Below, one piece after another: positions 9,354 through 18,953 of a DNA stretch of 64,000 nt (the stretch's first letter is position 1; each line of letters begins with the position of its first letter). A program made the position numbers and the translations under genes. The stretch is from Acinetobacter rongchengensis (GTDB taxonomy: Bacteria; Pseudomonadota; Gammaproteobacteria; Pseudomonadales; Moraxellaceae), in assembly GCF_003611475.1 (NCBI RefSeq), contig NZ_RAXT01000018.1:1-64000 (forward strand). The letters run 5' to 3'. The notes beneath the pieces were generated by a model, which made no database searches, was not told the DNA's origin, and worked only from the letters and a program-made list of their open reading frames with translations.

Positions 9354-10631
9354 TCATAAAAATAAGCTTTCTAAATAAGGATTTAAAAACTTATATGATG
9401 GATCAAGTCGATCTCGAATATCCATAAAATCATGCCACTTTGGATACAACAGTTTCAGTTGTGCACTACTCATACTATGCATTTTGCCCCAATGTGGGCG
9501 ACCTTGATAATGTTGTAAAATCGGTTCAATCACATCAAAAAGTAATCGAGGATCTTGTTTGTAATATTGATGAATTGAAATAGAAACGGAATCTCGTTGA
9601 TAGAAAGGACTCAACCAAATATCATCCCCTTTAACAAAGCGAAATTCGACTGGAAAAAAAGTCGAAAATGCTGCTGTTTTGAGTGTAGCTAAAACCTCTT
9701 TAAGACAATCTACACCCAGCTCAGCAGGAATTTGATATTCCATTTCATTAAATTTGGTTTCACGTACCGCTGGGAAAATTTGACTTGACCAATCAACACA
9801 ACTTGTCGGTTTCACAAACACGGCCAACAGCTTTTGTAGTTGTGGATTCAAAGCAGGAAATTTCCGTACTAATTCACAACATACCGTCAATAAAGTATCT
9901 TCCGATGGCCACTGTGCTTTGTGTGGCTGAATCTCGCCCTCAGTAATATCCAATGTTTTCAACATCAATTGTTTGGCATGTGAAAATGCAAAACATTCAA
10001 TATGTCGATGCTGTGTTTTCCAGTGTTCAATATTGTCCATAAAATCTTCGACAGGACACAACTCCAGCTGTTCTTTTAATTTATAACGTGGTCTATTTTG
10101 CATGGTGATTTTGGTCAGAACCCCTAAACTTCCCAAAGACACTCGCCCCGCATCAAAAATATCTTTATTTTCTTGCGCATTGCAACGTAGGATTTCTCCT
10201 GAAGCCGTTAACAATTCAAATTCTTTCACATAAGCGGAAATAGATTGCAAATCGATTCCCGTACCATGTGTCCCTGTCGATACTGCACCTGCCAAGCTTT
10301 GCTGATCAATATCACCTTGCTGCATTAAAGCTTGATGAATCGGTTGTAAATATTGATCCAGCTCGAATAAGCGTGTACCTGCGCCGATACGGGCTTGTGA
10401 TAATTCAGCATTAACCCAATCCACACCTGTAATATGATCCAATGAAACCATTGCAGCATCTGTACACACCAACGGTGTAAAAGAATGCCCTGCGCCGACG
10501 ACGCGAATCTTCTGTTGCACTTGAACCAATTGTTGTAATTGTTCAATGCTTTGTGGCTTAAGCAGTTGTTCAGGTTGCGCCGTTTGATAACCAGACCAAT
10601 TCTTCCACTGATTCATTCTTTGTGAACTCAT
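9354..10631 (-). CDS. FAD-dependent oxidase, D-arabinono-1,4-lactone oxidase family
   Basis: 425 residues of the VAO/PCMH flavoprotein superfamily. The N-terminal FAD domain has VVGAGHSF, where H49 is in the position that carries covalent FAD in aldonolactone and alditol oxidases, then GDIDQQSLAGAVSTGTHGTG and SLGSLGVLTKIT. The C-terminal ALO domain has the conserved RPHWGK near residue 375. These enzymes oxidise a primary or secondary alcohol, passing electrons to oxygen or an acceptor. AAGGG lies about 10 nt before the ATG. The gene follows the ceramidase-family gene by 12 nt. In this setting the substrate may be a lipid amino alcohol rather than a sugar lactone (inference). Confidence 0.8.
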   Translation of the reverse strand: MSSQRMNQWKNWSGYQTAQPEQLLKPQSIEQLQQLVQVQQKIRVVGAGHSFTPLVCTDAAMVSLDHITGVDWVNAELSQARIGAGTRLFELDQYLQPIHQALMQQGDIDQQSLAGAVSTGTHGTGIDLQSISAYVKEFELLTASGEILRCNAQENKDIFDAGRVSLGSLGVLTKITMQNRPRYKLKEQLELCPVEDFMDNIEHWKTQHRHIECFAFSHAKQLMLKTLDITEGEIQPHKAQWPSEDTLLTVCCELVRKFPALNPQLQKLLAVFVKPTSCVDWSSQIFPAVRETKFNEMEYQIPAELGVDCLKEVLATLKTAAFSTFFPVEFRFVKGDDIWLSPFYQRDSVSISIHQYYKQDPRLLFDVIEPILQHYQGRPHWGKMHSMSSAQLKLLYPKWHDFMDIRDRLDPSYKFLNPYLESLFL

Positions 10632-10643
10632 CTCACGATTCCC

Positions 10644-12368
10644 TTAACGTACTGCTGTTTTTGTATTGCCAAAATTGGTTCTTCGATCAATTTCATACTG
10701 AGGAATAACAGCTGGTCGTGTGGTTTGATCATATTTCCGTAAGGCTTTTGCTATATTGATTTGTACTGCTAAGCCTTGAAACTTATATTGCACAGCCGCC
10801 AAAGTCCATTGACCATATAAAGTATGCCCACCCTCATAAGCCTGTTGTTGATACTCCTCATTGGTGGTGATATAGCCCATATAATCATTACAATAAGAGG
10901 CCAACCACACATTGTGCATTGAGCTAGACATAGGTGAAGATTGGTATACTGTCTGAATCAATCGTTTTGCTGAGATCGTGGTAATTTCACCCGGACAACA
11001 AATCAAGGTTAATTGCCCCAGTTTTAAAATCTGTAATGGCACCACACTCGGAACCAATGGGCTGCATTGAATTGCACCTGCTTTGACTTGACGATTCATT
11101 TCTCGAATTAAAGGATCGAATAAGCTAGGCTGTGCATCTAATTCCTTTCCAAGCAGTTGGTTATCAGGGCTTTCCAAAATAATATCTTTCGGAAATTGAG
11201 AACTGTATAAGGCTTGATATTTGCAATAGTCCGCTGAATTCGGATCAGCTAGACGTTTTTTTCGAACTTGCTTAGACAACAAAGACATGGCCATAGTGAT
11301 CGGTTTTGCTGCACCTTTGCCATCGACAGGAGTTCCGCCAAAGAAAGCCACGCCATGACAAGCTGTACTGGTCTTGGCATTATTCATTCCTCTAGAAAAC
11401 TCAGTCGGAATCTCAACCTGACTTAAATCGACATAAGACAAAACTGCATCTAATGCTCCTTGTAATGTTTCACTTGAAGATGACAAAGCTTGAATGGCTA
11501 AATCACTTTGATAACGTCCATTTTGTTGTGCATATTGGTATTCAGCTTCGCCTTGGATTTTACGGCGAATCGCATCCTGATTTTTTCCATGAAAATGTGG
11601 TGACACATCGCCTGCGGAAGCTTGTGCAAAAATCGTCACAGGCTGGTCTATGCCTTGTGTGACAAGATATTGTTCAGTGAATGCCGCTGCATAGCCCTTA
11701 TTATCGCCATCATAGGCATTCAGTTTGTTACCTAAGCAAGTAGCATGCACACCAAATAAAGAAATCAAGCCACAAAGCTGTTGGTGACGATAAAACCCAA
11801 GTAATTGCATTTCACGATTCAGTGCAAGATGTGCTTCATCTATGCTCCTCTGAACCACATCTGGATTTCGATTGTAAGAATTTAAAGCCCGATTCCATGC
11901 AACAGGAATATTTTCATCAAACTGGCACGTGTTATAGCGAATCTGTGTTTCTTGCTCGGTCTCTAAAGCCTCTAAAACACTCACCACAACTGCATCTACA
12001 ACTGCAGTTAAATGTTCTGGAACAAAACCGGGCGTTGGCATGTTATACAAAGCTTCATGAGCACAACCACCGGGACCTGAATGGGTATGCGTTGCCATCA
12101 AAACAAATTGCTGCTCATCAAAGCGTTCTGCTAATTTTTGCTTGAGCACATTCACCACACCACTGCGCATCGCATGGGTAATACAACCGAAGTCTAGACA
12201 GCAAATTAAAATCGATTGTGTTGCTTTTACTTCACGAATTGAAAAGGTACGTGCGAATAATGCTGTACGCTTTTTTTCTGCGCGATGTGTCCACATCCCA
12301 TAACCAAACATGGCATAGCCTCTGGGTTGAATCTGTATGTCTTGTTTACTCCAACCAACCATGTACAT
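10644..12368 (-). CDS. Neutral/alkaline ceramidase family hydrolase
   Basis: Start placed at the ATG at 12368 (AAGGA 8 nt upstream); 574 residues, while an open extension to 12404 has no ribosome site. Family hallmarks: THTHSGPGG near residue 80 (zinc His), VHATCLGN followed by GDNKGYA (family usually VHGTSM..N..GDNKGYA), AGDVSPH containing the expected nucleophilic Ser (family GDVSPN), and near the end GYITTNEEYQQQAYEGGHTLYG-type residues. Neutral ceramidases cut ceramide into sphingosine and fatty acid. Unlike the secreted P. aeruginosa enzyme it has no signal peptide and is shorter, so it should act in the cytosol. It faces a divergent AraC regulator. Confidence 0.85.
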   Translation of the reverse strand: MYMVGWSKQDIQIQPRGYAMFGYGMWTHRAEKKRTALFARTFSIREVKATQSILICCLDFGCITHAMRSGVVNVLKQKLAERFDEQQFVLMATHTHSGPGGCAHEALYNMPTPGFVPEHLTAVVDAVVVSVLEALETEQETQIRYNTCQFDENIPVAWNRALNSYNRNPDVVQRSIDEAHLALNREMQLLGFYRHQQLCGLISLFGVHATCLGNKLNAYDGDNKGYAAAFTEQYLVTQGIDQPVTIFAQASAGDVSPHFHGKNQDAIRRKIQGEAEYQYAQQNGRYQSDLAIQALSSSSETLQGALDAVLSYVDLSQVEIPTEFSRGMNNAKTSTACHGVAFFGGTPVDGKGAAKPITMAMSLLSKQVRKKRLADPNSADYCKYQALYSSQFPKDIILESPDNQLLGKELDAQPSLFDPLIREMNRQVKAGAIQCSPLVPSVVPLQILKLGQLTLICCPGEITTISAKRLIQTVYQSSPMSSSMHNVWLASYCNDYMGYITTNEEYQQQAYEGGHTLYGQWTLAAVQYKFQGLAVQINIAKALRKYDQTTRPAVIPQYEIDRRTNFGNTKTAVR

Positions 12369-12444
12369 TTTTATTGTCCTTAATATCCGAATCCGACATC
12401 TCATCTTGAGGATTAGAATTGAAAGTTAATCAAAAATATGCGAT

Positions 12445-12456
12445 ACCCTCTAGGGT
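12445..12456. promoter_or_regulatory. Inverted repeat, possible operator
   Basis: ACCCTCTAGGGT forms 5-bp arms around CT, in the 124-bp gap between the ceramidase-family gene and the divergent AraC gene. A regulator site is plausible, but AraC proteins usually bind direct repeats, so this is only a suggestion. Confidence 0.25.
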
Positions 12457-12492
12457 TAAAGCAACAAAAACATGGGGGGCTAAACGGACTTT

Positions 12493-13539
12493 ATGCCTAT
12501 TCAACAAACAGAATTCAATACTTCTCAATTTTTTATTCCCCCTATCCTGCTGAGTAGTTTGATTCATTATGCTCAACAACAAGACTGGTCTTATCATGCT
12601 TGGTTTGAAAATTTCAATCTCGATATTGATCAAGTCATTCAAAATCAAGGTTTTGTTCCTTTTTCAGCGCTGTGCAATGTGGTACAACATGCGCTTGAAC
12701 GTACTCAACAACCCAATCTAGGACTTTTATTGGGAAGCAGCGAAGGACAAGTAGCGATGGGCATCCTTGGTTTTGCCATGCAAGCCTGCAAAGATGTCAC
12801 TGAAGCCATGCAAACAGCACTGCATTATCATCCTATTTCTGGCAGTGTTTTAGACTTAAAACTTCATATTCAAAAAGATTATTGTGAAATTGAAATCTTA
12901 GAGCGTTGCCCATGTGGTGCTTTAAATGCTTTTTTTTGTGATGAAGTTCTTGCCAGTATTATGAGCTGTTTAAACATGATGTTAGGTGATCATCGAGAGC
13001 TGGTTGATTTAGAGTTGAGCTATGATGGTTCAAGCTATTTAGCAGACTATCAACGTATTTTTAATTGTCCAGTACACTTCAATAGTCCAAAAAATATCAT
13101 ACGTTTTCACAAAAATATATTGTCTAGAACGCTGAAAAACCATAGCCCTGCCAATTACCAGACTGCGATTAAAATGTGCGATTTGGCTTTGCAACAATTT
13201 AAACAAATCAATCAACCTAGCCTTGCTCAGGTGTTACAGTATTTGATTGAAAGTCATCTTCCTGAACGTTTTGACATGCAACAAGCCGCTCAGCATTTCC
13301 ATTTCAGTGAACGGCATTTAAGACGTTTGTTAAAGAGTGAAGGGCTTAATTTTCAATTGATCAGACAGCACGTTTTAGAAAATAAAGCTAAAAAAATGCT
13401 TAGGAATGATGATTCCATCAATGAAATTAGCCACATTCTAGGATTTAGTGAATCCCGTGAATTTAGACGAGCTTTTAAAAAGTGGACTGGATTTTCACCA
13501 ACAAACTTTAAAAAAGTTGAATTGAACCAGCTTATTTAA
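12493..13539 (+). CDS. AraC-family transcriptional regulator (OruR/SphR-like layout)
   Basis: 348 residues. The N-terminal domain (about 15-200) matches the Arabinose_bd type found in OruR-like regulators: LGLLLGSSEGQVAMGILGFAMQACKDVTEAMQ. The C-terminal AraC DNA-binding domain (about 255-340) has two helix-turn-helix units, FDMQQAAQHFHFSERHLRRLL and INEISHILGFSESREFRRAF, ending in the family GxSPTxF (GFSPTNF). It sits back to back with the ceramidase-FAD oxidase-PLP enzyme genes and just ahead of an acyl-CoA synthetase, so it probably controls both. P. aeruginosa SphR, which senses sphingosine, has the same layout; orthology is not shown here. Confidence 0.85.
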   Translation: MPIQQTEFNTSQFFIPPILLSSLIHYAQQQDWSYHAWFENFNLDIDQVIQNQGFVPFSALCNVVQHALERTQQPNLGLLLGSSEGQVAMGILGFAMQACKDVTEAMQTALHYHPISGSVLDLKLHIQKDYCEIEILERCPCGALNAFFCDEVLASIMSCLNMMLGDHRELVDLELSYDGSSYLADYQRIFNCPVHFNSPKNIIRFHKNILSRTLKNHSPANYQTAIKMCDLALQQFKQINQPSLAQVLQYLIESHLPERFDMQQAAQHFHFSERHLRRLLKSEGLNFQLIRQHVLENKAKKMLRNDDSINEISHILGFSESREFRRAFKKWTGFSPTNFKKVELNQLI

Positions 13540-13730
13540 CTACGATTTAAATTGGCTTTTGTTGTTAAATCATCTATTTATAAGATTACTCTTAAATACT
13601 TAATTTAAAAAATAAATTATCTATTCTAGCTATGATTAACGTGAATACTCGACTAAAGCATAACTGCATTTCAGCGTCGTTATGCATATCTTTGAATCGA
13701 GAAATTAGAATAATATACATGGAGTTTAAA

Positions 13731-15377
13731 ATGGTAAGCGCATATGATGAATTACCTCGTACCCCTGCAAATTTTGTAGCTTTATCACCATTACGTTATC
13801 TTGAACGTGCTGCTTATATCTACCCAAACCAAGATGCAATAATACATGGCTCACGTCGTATTTCATGGCGTGAGACCTACATGCGTTGTCGCCAATTTGC
13901 ACATCAATTACAAAATCTAGGCATCCAAAAGAACGATACCGTTTCTGTGCTATTACCCAATGTTCCTGCCATGATTGAAGCACATTTTGCAGTGCCAATG
14001 TCAGGTGCTGTTTTAAATACCCTGAATACTCGTTTAGACGCCAAAACCATTGCATTCATGCTTGAACATGCGGAAACTAAAGTGCTTTTAGTTGATCCTG
14101 AGTTTGCAGCATTGGCCGCAGAAGCAGTTGCACTTGTGCCACAACAGATTGATATCATTGATGTTGCAGATATTGAATACGAGAAAAATGATACAACCGC
14201 ACGTATTGGTCAAATTGAATATGAAGACTGGCTCAAAGGTGGTGATGTCAATTTTGAATGGCATTTACCAAATGATGAATGGGATGCGATCAGCTTAAAC
14301 TATACTTCTGGTACTACTGGTAACCCCAAAGGGGTGGTTTATCATCACCGTGGTGCATATCTCAATGCGGCCAGTAATATCCTTGCGTGTGGCATGACTC
14401 CACGTTGTAAATACCTTTGGACACTGCCTTTATTCCATTGTAATGGCTGGTGTTTTGCTTGGACAATAGCAGCCAATGGTGGTACCAATATTTGCTTGAG
14501 AAAAGTTGATCCTGAGTGGATCTTTAAACTGATAGATCAACACAAAATTGATTATCTATGTGGTGCGCCGATTGTCTTATCTATGTTGATCAATACACCT
14601 AAAACCAAACAGATCAAGTTTAGTCATCATGTCGAAGTGATGGTGGCTGGCGCTGCGCCTCCTGCTGCGATTATTGAAGGTATGCATCATATTGGTATTC
14701 AAGTCAATCATGTCTATGGTTTAACTGAGACTTATGGTCCTTCTGCATTATGTGCATCTCAAGCGGGTTGGAGTGACTTGTCCATTCAAGAACAAGCACA
14801 ATTACATTCGCGACAAGGTGTGCCATATCCATTACAAGACAGTATGCGTGTTCTTGACCCTGAAACCATGCAACCTGTGCCGAACGATGGTACCACAATG
14901 GGTGAGATCATGTTCCGAGGCAATATTGTCATGAAGGGCTACTTAAAGAACATCAAAGCCACAGAAGAAGCCTTTAGAGGCGGCTGGTTTCATTCAGGTG
15001 ATTTAGCTGTAAGTCAACCAGATGGTTATGCCAAAATTATGGATCGCTCCAAGGATATTATTATTTCAGGTGGTGAGAATATTTCATCATTAGAAGTTGA
15101 AGAAATACTCTATACCCATCCTGCGATTATGACTGCTGCTGTTGTTGCCAAACCTGATTCACATTGGCAAGAGGTGCCTTGTGCATTTATTGAATTAAAG
15201 CAAGATGCTGAAACTACAGCAGAAGAAGTTATTGAATTCTGCAAACAACGCTTAGCACGTTTCAAAGTCCCGAAAGATGTGGTGATTTGTGAAATCCCAA
15301 AAACATCGACAGGTAAATTACAAAAATTTATCTTACGGGATTGGGCAAAACAACGTGCCGAGAGTGAATTGGGTTAA
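13731..15377 (+). CDS. Fatty acyl-CoA synthetase (AlkK-like AMP-binding ligase)
   Basis: The start at 13731 is chosen because GGAG lies 6 nt before it; the longer frame from 13632 has no such site. 548 residues of the ANL superfamily: P-loop YTSGTTGNPKGV near residue 190, HVYGLTETYGP near 325, the Asp of HSGDLAV near 425, and the C-terminal catalytic Lys in KTSTGKLQKF near 530. The opening PRTPANFVALSPLRYLERAA is typical of medium/long-chain fatty acyl-CoA ligases related to AlkK. It activates free fatty acid to acyl-CoA at the cost of ATP to AMP. Next to a ceramidase-family hydrolase it could capture the fatty acid released. Confidence 0.85.
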   Translation: MVSAYDELPRTPANFVALSPLRYLERAAYIYPNQDAIIHGSRRISWRETYMRCRQFAHQLQNLGIQKNDTVSVLLPNVPAMIEAHFAVPMSGAVLNTLNTRLDAKTIAFMLEHAETKVLLVDPEFAALAAEAVALVPQQIDIIDVADIEYEKNDTTARIGQIEYEDWLKGGDVNFEWHLPNDEWDAISLNYTSGTTGNPKGVVYHHRGAYLNAASNILACGMTPRCKYLWTLPLFHCNGWCFAWTIAANGGTNICLRKVDPEWIFKLIDQHKIDYLCGAPIVLSMLINTPKTKQIKFSHHVEVMVAGAAPPAAIIEGMHHIGIQVNHVYGLTETYGPSALCASQAGWSDLSIQEQAQLHSRQGVPYPLQDSMRVLDPETMQPVPNDGTTMGEIMFRGNIVMKGYLKNIKATEEAFRGGWFHSGDLAVSQPDGYAKIMDRSKDIIISGGENISSLEVEEILYTHPAIMTAAVVAKPDSHWQEVPCAFIELKQDAETTAEEVIEFCKQRLARFKVPKDVVICEIPKTSTGKLQKFILRDWAKQRAESELG

Positions 15378-15436
15378 GTCATTCTCAAAGTGAAACGCTC
15401 ACCTTCTCAAGTGAAGAACTATTAAGAAGTTTAATT

Positions 15437-15517
15437 TCCTCTCCTTTAAAAGGAGAGGGTCAGGGAGAGGTTTTAAAATAATTCCCTCTCCTTTCCAAGG
15501 AGAGGGGCAGGGAGAGG
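15437..15517. repeat. Two tandem REP-like 34-bp palindromic repeats
   Basis: Two near-identical units at 15437-15470 and 15483-15517. Each has a CTCTCCTTT / AAAGGAGAG palindrome followed by GGG(T/G)CAGGGAGAGG. The second has CC for AA in the palindrome centre. They lie between the acyl-CoA synthetase and a terminator. Similar 'CCCTCTCC' repeats occur between genes in many Acinetobacter and other gamma-proteobacterial genomes, as recalled from general knowledge. No transposase is next to them. Confidence 0.7.
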
Positions 15518-15524
15518 TTAAAAT

Positions 15525-15555
15525 AAAAAACGACCTTTTCAGGTCGTTTTTACAG
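15525..15555. terminator. Bidirectional terminator after darP and the ligase gene
   Basis: AAAACGACCT / AGGTCGTTTT stem around a TTTC loop with A and T tracts, between the converging acyl-CoA synthetase (+) and darP (-). Confidence 0.8.
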
Positions 15556-15564
15556 CAAAATGAA

Positions 15565-16104
15565 TTACTTTGAGTTGTCTGAAATCAATGCCACTTGTTG
15601 CGCATAATTTAACAACTTCAATTTAGAAGCTGCTAATTCTTCTGCGGATACTTCTTTGGCAATATCACGATGAATCCGTAAAACATGCTGACGTAAAGAG
15701 TGGCTTTCCGCTGCATTATAAGATTTACAAAATTCTTTAATCGCAGGATCGCGTTGCTCAATCATGCGATCAACCCAACGATCGAGTTGTGCTAACTTTT
15801 TAACCCCTTGCTTAGGTGTCAAATAAGATAAAATGACAGCCTCATCTTCATTACGCAATAACTTACCAATACGCTGAAACTGACGGCGACGTGCTTCAAA
15901 AGATGTAATTAATTGCACATCAAGTAATGCTTCAATTAAGCGCTCTTCAACAGGTAAAGCTTGAATTTGTTTCTTTGACAACTCTGCGAGCTGTTCACCT
16001 AAAGCAGCCATGCGTTGCACAGCTTTCTTTTGTTCGGTTTTACTTGCACGCCCTTCTAAAGAATCAAAATCATCTTCAGTAAAACGTTGCGGACGACGTG
16101 CCAC
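15565..16104 (-). CDS. darP: Ribosome-associated protein DarP/YjgA (DUF615)
   Basis: 179 residues, full length for DUF615. The opening RRPQRFTEDDFDSLEGRASKTEQKK and the helical body (EALLDVQLITSFEARRRQFQRIGKLLR) match YjgA. The protein joins late 50S intermediates and promotes peptidyl transferase centre maturation in E. coli. It starts 2 nt after the HPr-like gene stop and ends a probable rapZ-npr-darP transcript. Confidence 0.9.
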   Translation of the reverse strand: MARRPQRFTEDDFDSLEGRASKTEQKKAVQRMAALGEQLAELSKKQIQALPVEERLIEALLDVQLITSFEARRRQFQRIGKLLRNEDEAVILSYLTPKQGVKKLAQLDRWVDRMIEQRDPAIKEFCKSYNAAESHSLRQHVLRIHRDIAKEVSAEELAASKLKLLNYAQQVALISDNSK

Positions 16105-16106
16105 GA

Positions 16107-16376
16107 TTATTCTGCCTCGTAAAATTTATCTGCAAATAGTGCAAGGACTTCAGACAAAGCTTTTTCTTCATCTGCCCCATCAACCACTAAACGCAAGGTG
16201 GTTCCTTTACCAGCGCCAAGCATGAGTAAAGAAAGAATATTTTTTGCATCGACTAATTTATCGCCTTTACCAATTTGAATAGAACATTTAAATTTAGTCG
16301 TGACTTCGATTAGTTTTCCAGATGCACGCGCATGTAATCCTAATTTATTAATTACGTCAACAGTTGTGTCAATCAT
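16107..16376 (-). CDS. ptsO: HPr-family phosphocarrier (NPr-like)
   Basis: 89 residues, single HPr domain. The phosphorylated His is H15 in [10 protein letters not shown]. Position 46, the regulatory Ser of Gram-positive HPr, is Asn (AKNILSLL), as expected for the nitrogen PTS carrier NPr. It relays phosphate from PtsP (EI-Ntr) to PtsN (EIIA-Ntr); neither is in the window. Its start overlaps the rapZ stop by 4 nt (ATGA), so translation is probably coupled. The rapZ-ptsO pair is a conserved neighbourhood in gamma-proteobacteria. Confidence 0.85.
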   Translation of the reverse strand: MIDTTVDVINKLGLHARASGKLIEVTTKFKCSIQIGKGDKLVDAKNILSLLMLGAGKGTTLRLVVDGADEEKALSEVLALFADKFYEAE

Positions 16377-17224
16377 GACCAGTGCTTCATTTCTCTATGT
16401 AATACTTGAACAGGCCATTGAGACTCTAAAGCCTTCTTCAACCTATCCACAATATAAACCGAACGATGTTGACCACCCGTACAGCCGATAGACACCGTAA
16501 TATAATGACGATGACCTTCTGCGAAAGCAGGCAACCACTTATTTAAAAACTGATAGATGTCTTGGTACATCTCATTTGCTTGGTCACTGGCTTCTAAAAA
16601 CTGACGTACAGGTTCATCTAAACCTGAAAACTTACGCAACTCTAAGTCCCAATGCGGATTAGGCAAATGTCTCACATCAAAAACAAAATCTGCGTCTAAT
16701 GGAATACCATGTTTATAACCAAAAGACTGTAAAATTAAAATGAGTTTATCGGACTGCCCTAGTTTGGACAATAAGGTATCCTTTAAATCATGTACACTTT
16801 TGTCTGTCGTATCAATATGCGCCGTTGCTCTTAGTTGAATTGGCAGTAATAAATGTTTTTCTTCTTGTATACATTCATTCAAACTTTGAAAACGATTGGA
16901 TAATGGATGCGGACGTCTTGATGCACTAAAACGAGAAATTAACTCTTGATCACGTGTGGTTAAATAAATGACATCCACACTACCATGTCTTTGTAACTGC
17001 TGAAATACATCATCAAAACCATGTAAATCTTCTTTTGCACTTCGAACATCAATCCCCAGCGCAAGCAATTCCAAATTATTTTCTTTATCTAACTTTTCAA
17101 CAATTTCAGGAAGCAATGCCAAAGGCAGATTATCAATACAGTAATAACCTAGATCTTCAAGCACCTGCAAAGCAGATGATTTACCTGAACCAGACTGTCC
17201 TGTTACGATAAGTATGCGCTTCAT
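16373..17224 (-). CDS. rapZ: RNase adapter / nucleotide-binding protein RapZ
   Basis: 283 residues. Walker [12 protein letters not shown] at about residues 8-18 and the C-terminal [12 protein letters not shown] match RapZ (YhbJ). In E. coli RapZ delivers the sRNA GlmZ to RNase E and senses glucosamine-6-phosphate, tuning cell wall precursor supply. Whether a GlmZ-type sRNA exists in this organism cannot be seen here. It overlaps ptsO by 4 nt and lies 27 nt after panC, on the same strand. Confidence 0.92.
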   Translation of the reverse strand: MKRILIVTGQSGSGKSSALQVLEDLGYYCIDNLPLALLPEIVEKLDKENNLELLALGIDVRSAKEDLHGFDDVFQQLQRHGSVDVIYLTTRDQELISRFSASRRPHPLSNRFQSLNECIQEEKHLLLPIQLRATAHIDTTDKSVHDLKDTLLSKLGQSDKLILILQSFGYKHGIPLDADFVFDVRHLPNPHWDLELRKFSGLDEPVRQFLEASDQANEMYQDIYQFLNKWLPAFAEGHRHYITVSIGCTGGQHRSVYIVDRLKKALESQWPVQVLHREMKHWS

Positions 17225-17251
17225 GGCACGGCAATCCTAAAAAGCAAAGTT

Positions 17252-18097
17252 TTAAGCAGAATGTTTAACCTGCAAATTATCAATCAGACGTGTTTTGCCC
17301 AATTTTGCTGCAACAAACAATACAACATCTTGGTCAAATTGATCAACCTTTTGTAACATTGGGCTACGTGCCTCAACATAATCTATAACTAAACCAGCAT
17401 CAGTCAAACTTGCACGAATTTGAGCAAGTACCTCTGACAATGCTTGACCCGCTTGTAAATCATGTTCCGCTGTTTTTAAAGACTTATAGATCACGGGTGC
17501 TGTTTGACGATCTTGTTCAGATAAATAACCATTACGAGAACTTAAAGCCAAACCATCTTCTGCACGAGCAATTGGAACACCAATCACCTCAATTGCCATA
17601 TTCAAATCACGAACCAACTGCTTAATCACAGCCAATTGCTGATAATCTTTTTGCCCAAAAAAAGCAAAATTAGGCTGCACAATATTAAACAATTTGGTTA
17701 CAACAACTGCGACCCCATCAAAGTGCCCTGGACGCTGTAAACCACATAAATCATTGGTAATATCACTCACACTAATATTGGTTAAGCGTGGTTGCTTACC
17801 ATACATTTGTTCTACAGAAGGCGCAAAAACAATATCGCAACCCACTTCTGCCAAAAGATGACGATCTTGCTCTAATGTACGAGGATAGTTATCAAAGTCT
17901 TCATTTGGTCCAAATTGAATTGGGTTCACGAAAATACTGACCACCACAACATCACATAACTTACGTGCCTCACGTACTAGATTTAAATGGCCTTGATGTA
18001 AATTACCCATCGTCGGAATAAATCCAATACTTTTACGTGATGATCGAGCAGGACTAAGCGATGCAGTTAATCCTTGAATGGTAGTTTCTGTTTTCAT
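17252..18097 (-). CDS. panC: Pantothenate synthetase
   Basis: 281 residues. ATP-site motif [14 protein letters not shown] (residues about 29-42) holds the HxGH signature; [24 protein letters not shown] and SSRNGYLS are the other family blocks. PanC joins pantoate and beta-alanine using ATP, the last step of pantothenate (CoA) synthesis. It starts 2 nt after panB, so the two are made together. Confidence 0.96.
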   Translation of the reverse strand: MKTETTIQGLTASLSPARSSRKSIGFIPTMGNLHQGHLNLVREARKLCDVVVVSIFVNPIQFGPNEDFDNYPRTLEQDRHLLAEVGCDIVFAPSVEQMYGKQPRLTNISVSDITNDLCGLQRPGHFDGVAVVVTKLFNIVQPNFAFFGQKDYQQLAVIKQLVRDLNMAIEVIGVPIARAEDGLALSSRNGYLSEQDRQTAPVIYKSLKTAEHDLQAGQALSEVLAQIRASLTDAGLVIDYVEARSPMLQKVDQFDQDVVLFVAAKLGKTRLIDNLQVKHSA

Positions 18098-18099
18098 GT

Positions 18100-18909
18100 T
18101 TACAGCTCGACTTGGAAAGTATGTTCTTGTGCAGGAAAAGATTGGTCTTGCACAGCTACATGATATGCCTTAAATGCATCAATAATAGCAGTTTCACCTG
18201 CTTGATCTTTCATAAAATTACGTACAAAACGTGCAACTTTACCAAAAGTCAAACCCAGCATATCTTGCACCACTAGAACTTGACCATCTGTTTCCGCACC
18301 TGCGCCAATACCAATCACAGGGACATGCGGGAACAGTTCAGTAATTTCTTTACCTAATTGTGCGGGTACACACTCTAACAGTAATACTGCAGCACCTGCT
18401 TCGACAACCGCTTTACAATCTGCGATCAGCTGATCAGCTGCTTCACGTGTTTTCGCTTGTAGTTTATAACCACCAAATACATGAACAGATTGTGGCGTTA
18501 AGCCTAAGTGTACACAAACAGGAATACCATTTCGTGTTAACACTTGAACTGTTTCTGCCAACCAAGCTCCGCCCTCAATTTTAATCATTTGAGCGCCAGC
18601 TTGCATCACAGTTTTAGCGTTTATCAACGCATCATTTAGCGTTGCATAACTCATAAATGGTAAGTCACAAAAGATAAACGAGTGTTGATTTGCACGACGC
18701 ACCGCAGCGGTATGATATGCCATATCAGCTACAGTCACAGGCAATGTGGAATCATGCCCTTGAATGGTCATCCCCAAAGAATCGCCAATTAAAATAGTAT
18801 CAATTTCAGCAACTTCCATACCTTTTGCCATACTTGCATCATAGCAAGTTAGACATGAAAATTTACGGTTCTGAGCTTTAAACTGTCTTAAATCACTTAG
18901 ACTAATCAT
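18100..18909 (-). CDS. panB: 3-methyl-2-oxobutanoate hydroxymethyltransferase
   Basis: 269 residues, a TIM-barrel enzyme. Conserved blocks: [10 protein letters not shown] near residue 20, [20 protein letters not shown] near 42-60, AQMIKIEGG near 110, [11 protein letters not shown] near 132, LLLECVP near 178 and [14 protein letters not shown] near 200. It adds a hydroxymethyl group from methylene-THF to ketoisovalerate, the first step of pantothenate synthesis. Genes pcnB-folK-panB-panC follow in one direction with short gaps, a common gamma-proteobacterial operon. Confidence 0.96.
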   Translation of the reverse strand: MISLSDLRQFKAQNRKFSCLTCYDASMAKGMEVAEIDTILIGDSLGMTIQGHDSTLPVTVADMAYHTAAVRRANQHSFIFCDLPFMSYATLNDALINAKTVMQAGAQMIKIEGGAWLAETVQVLTRNGIPVCVHLGLTPQSVHVFGGYKLQAKTREAADQLIADCKAVVEAGAAVLLLECVPAQLGKEITELFPHVPVIGIGAGAETDGQVLVVQDMLGLTFGKVARFVRNFMKDQAGETAIIDAFKAYHVAVQDQSFPAQEHTFQVEL

Positions 18910-18953
18910 GACGATATTCCTCTATCGATGAGAGTTCTTGCACATTCAAAAAT

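Noticed and set aside
15437..15517. CRISPR-like array
   Set aside because: Only two units with a 12-bp gap and no cas genes. The palindromes fit REP-type repeats.
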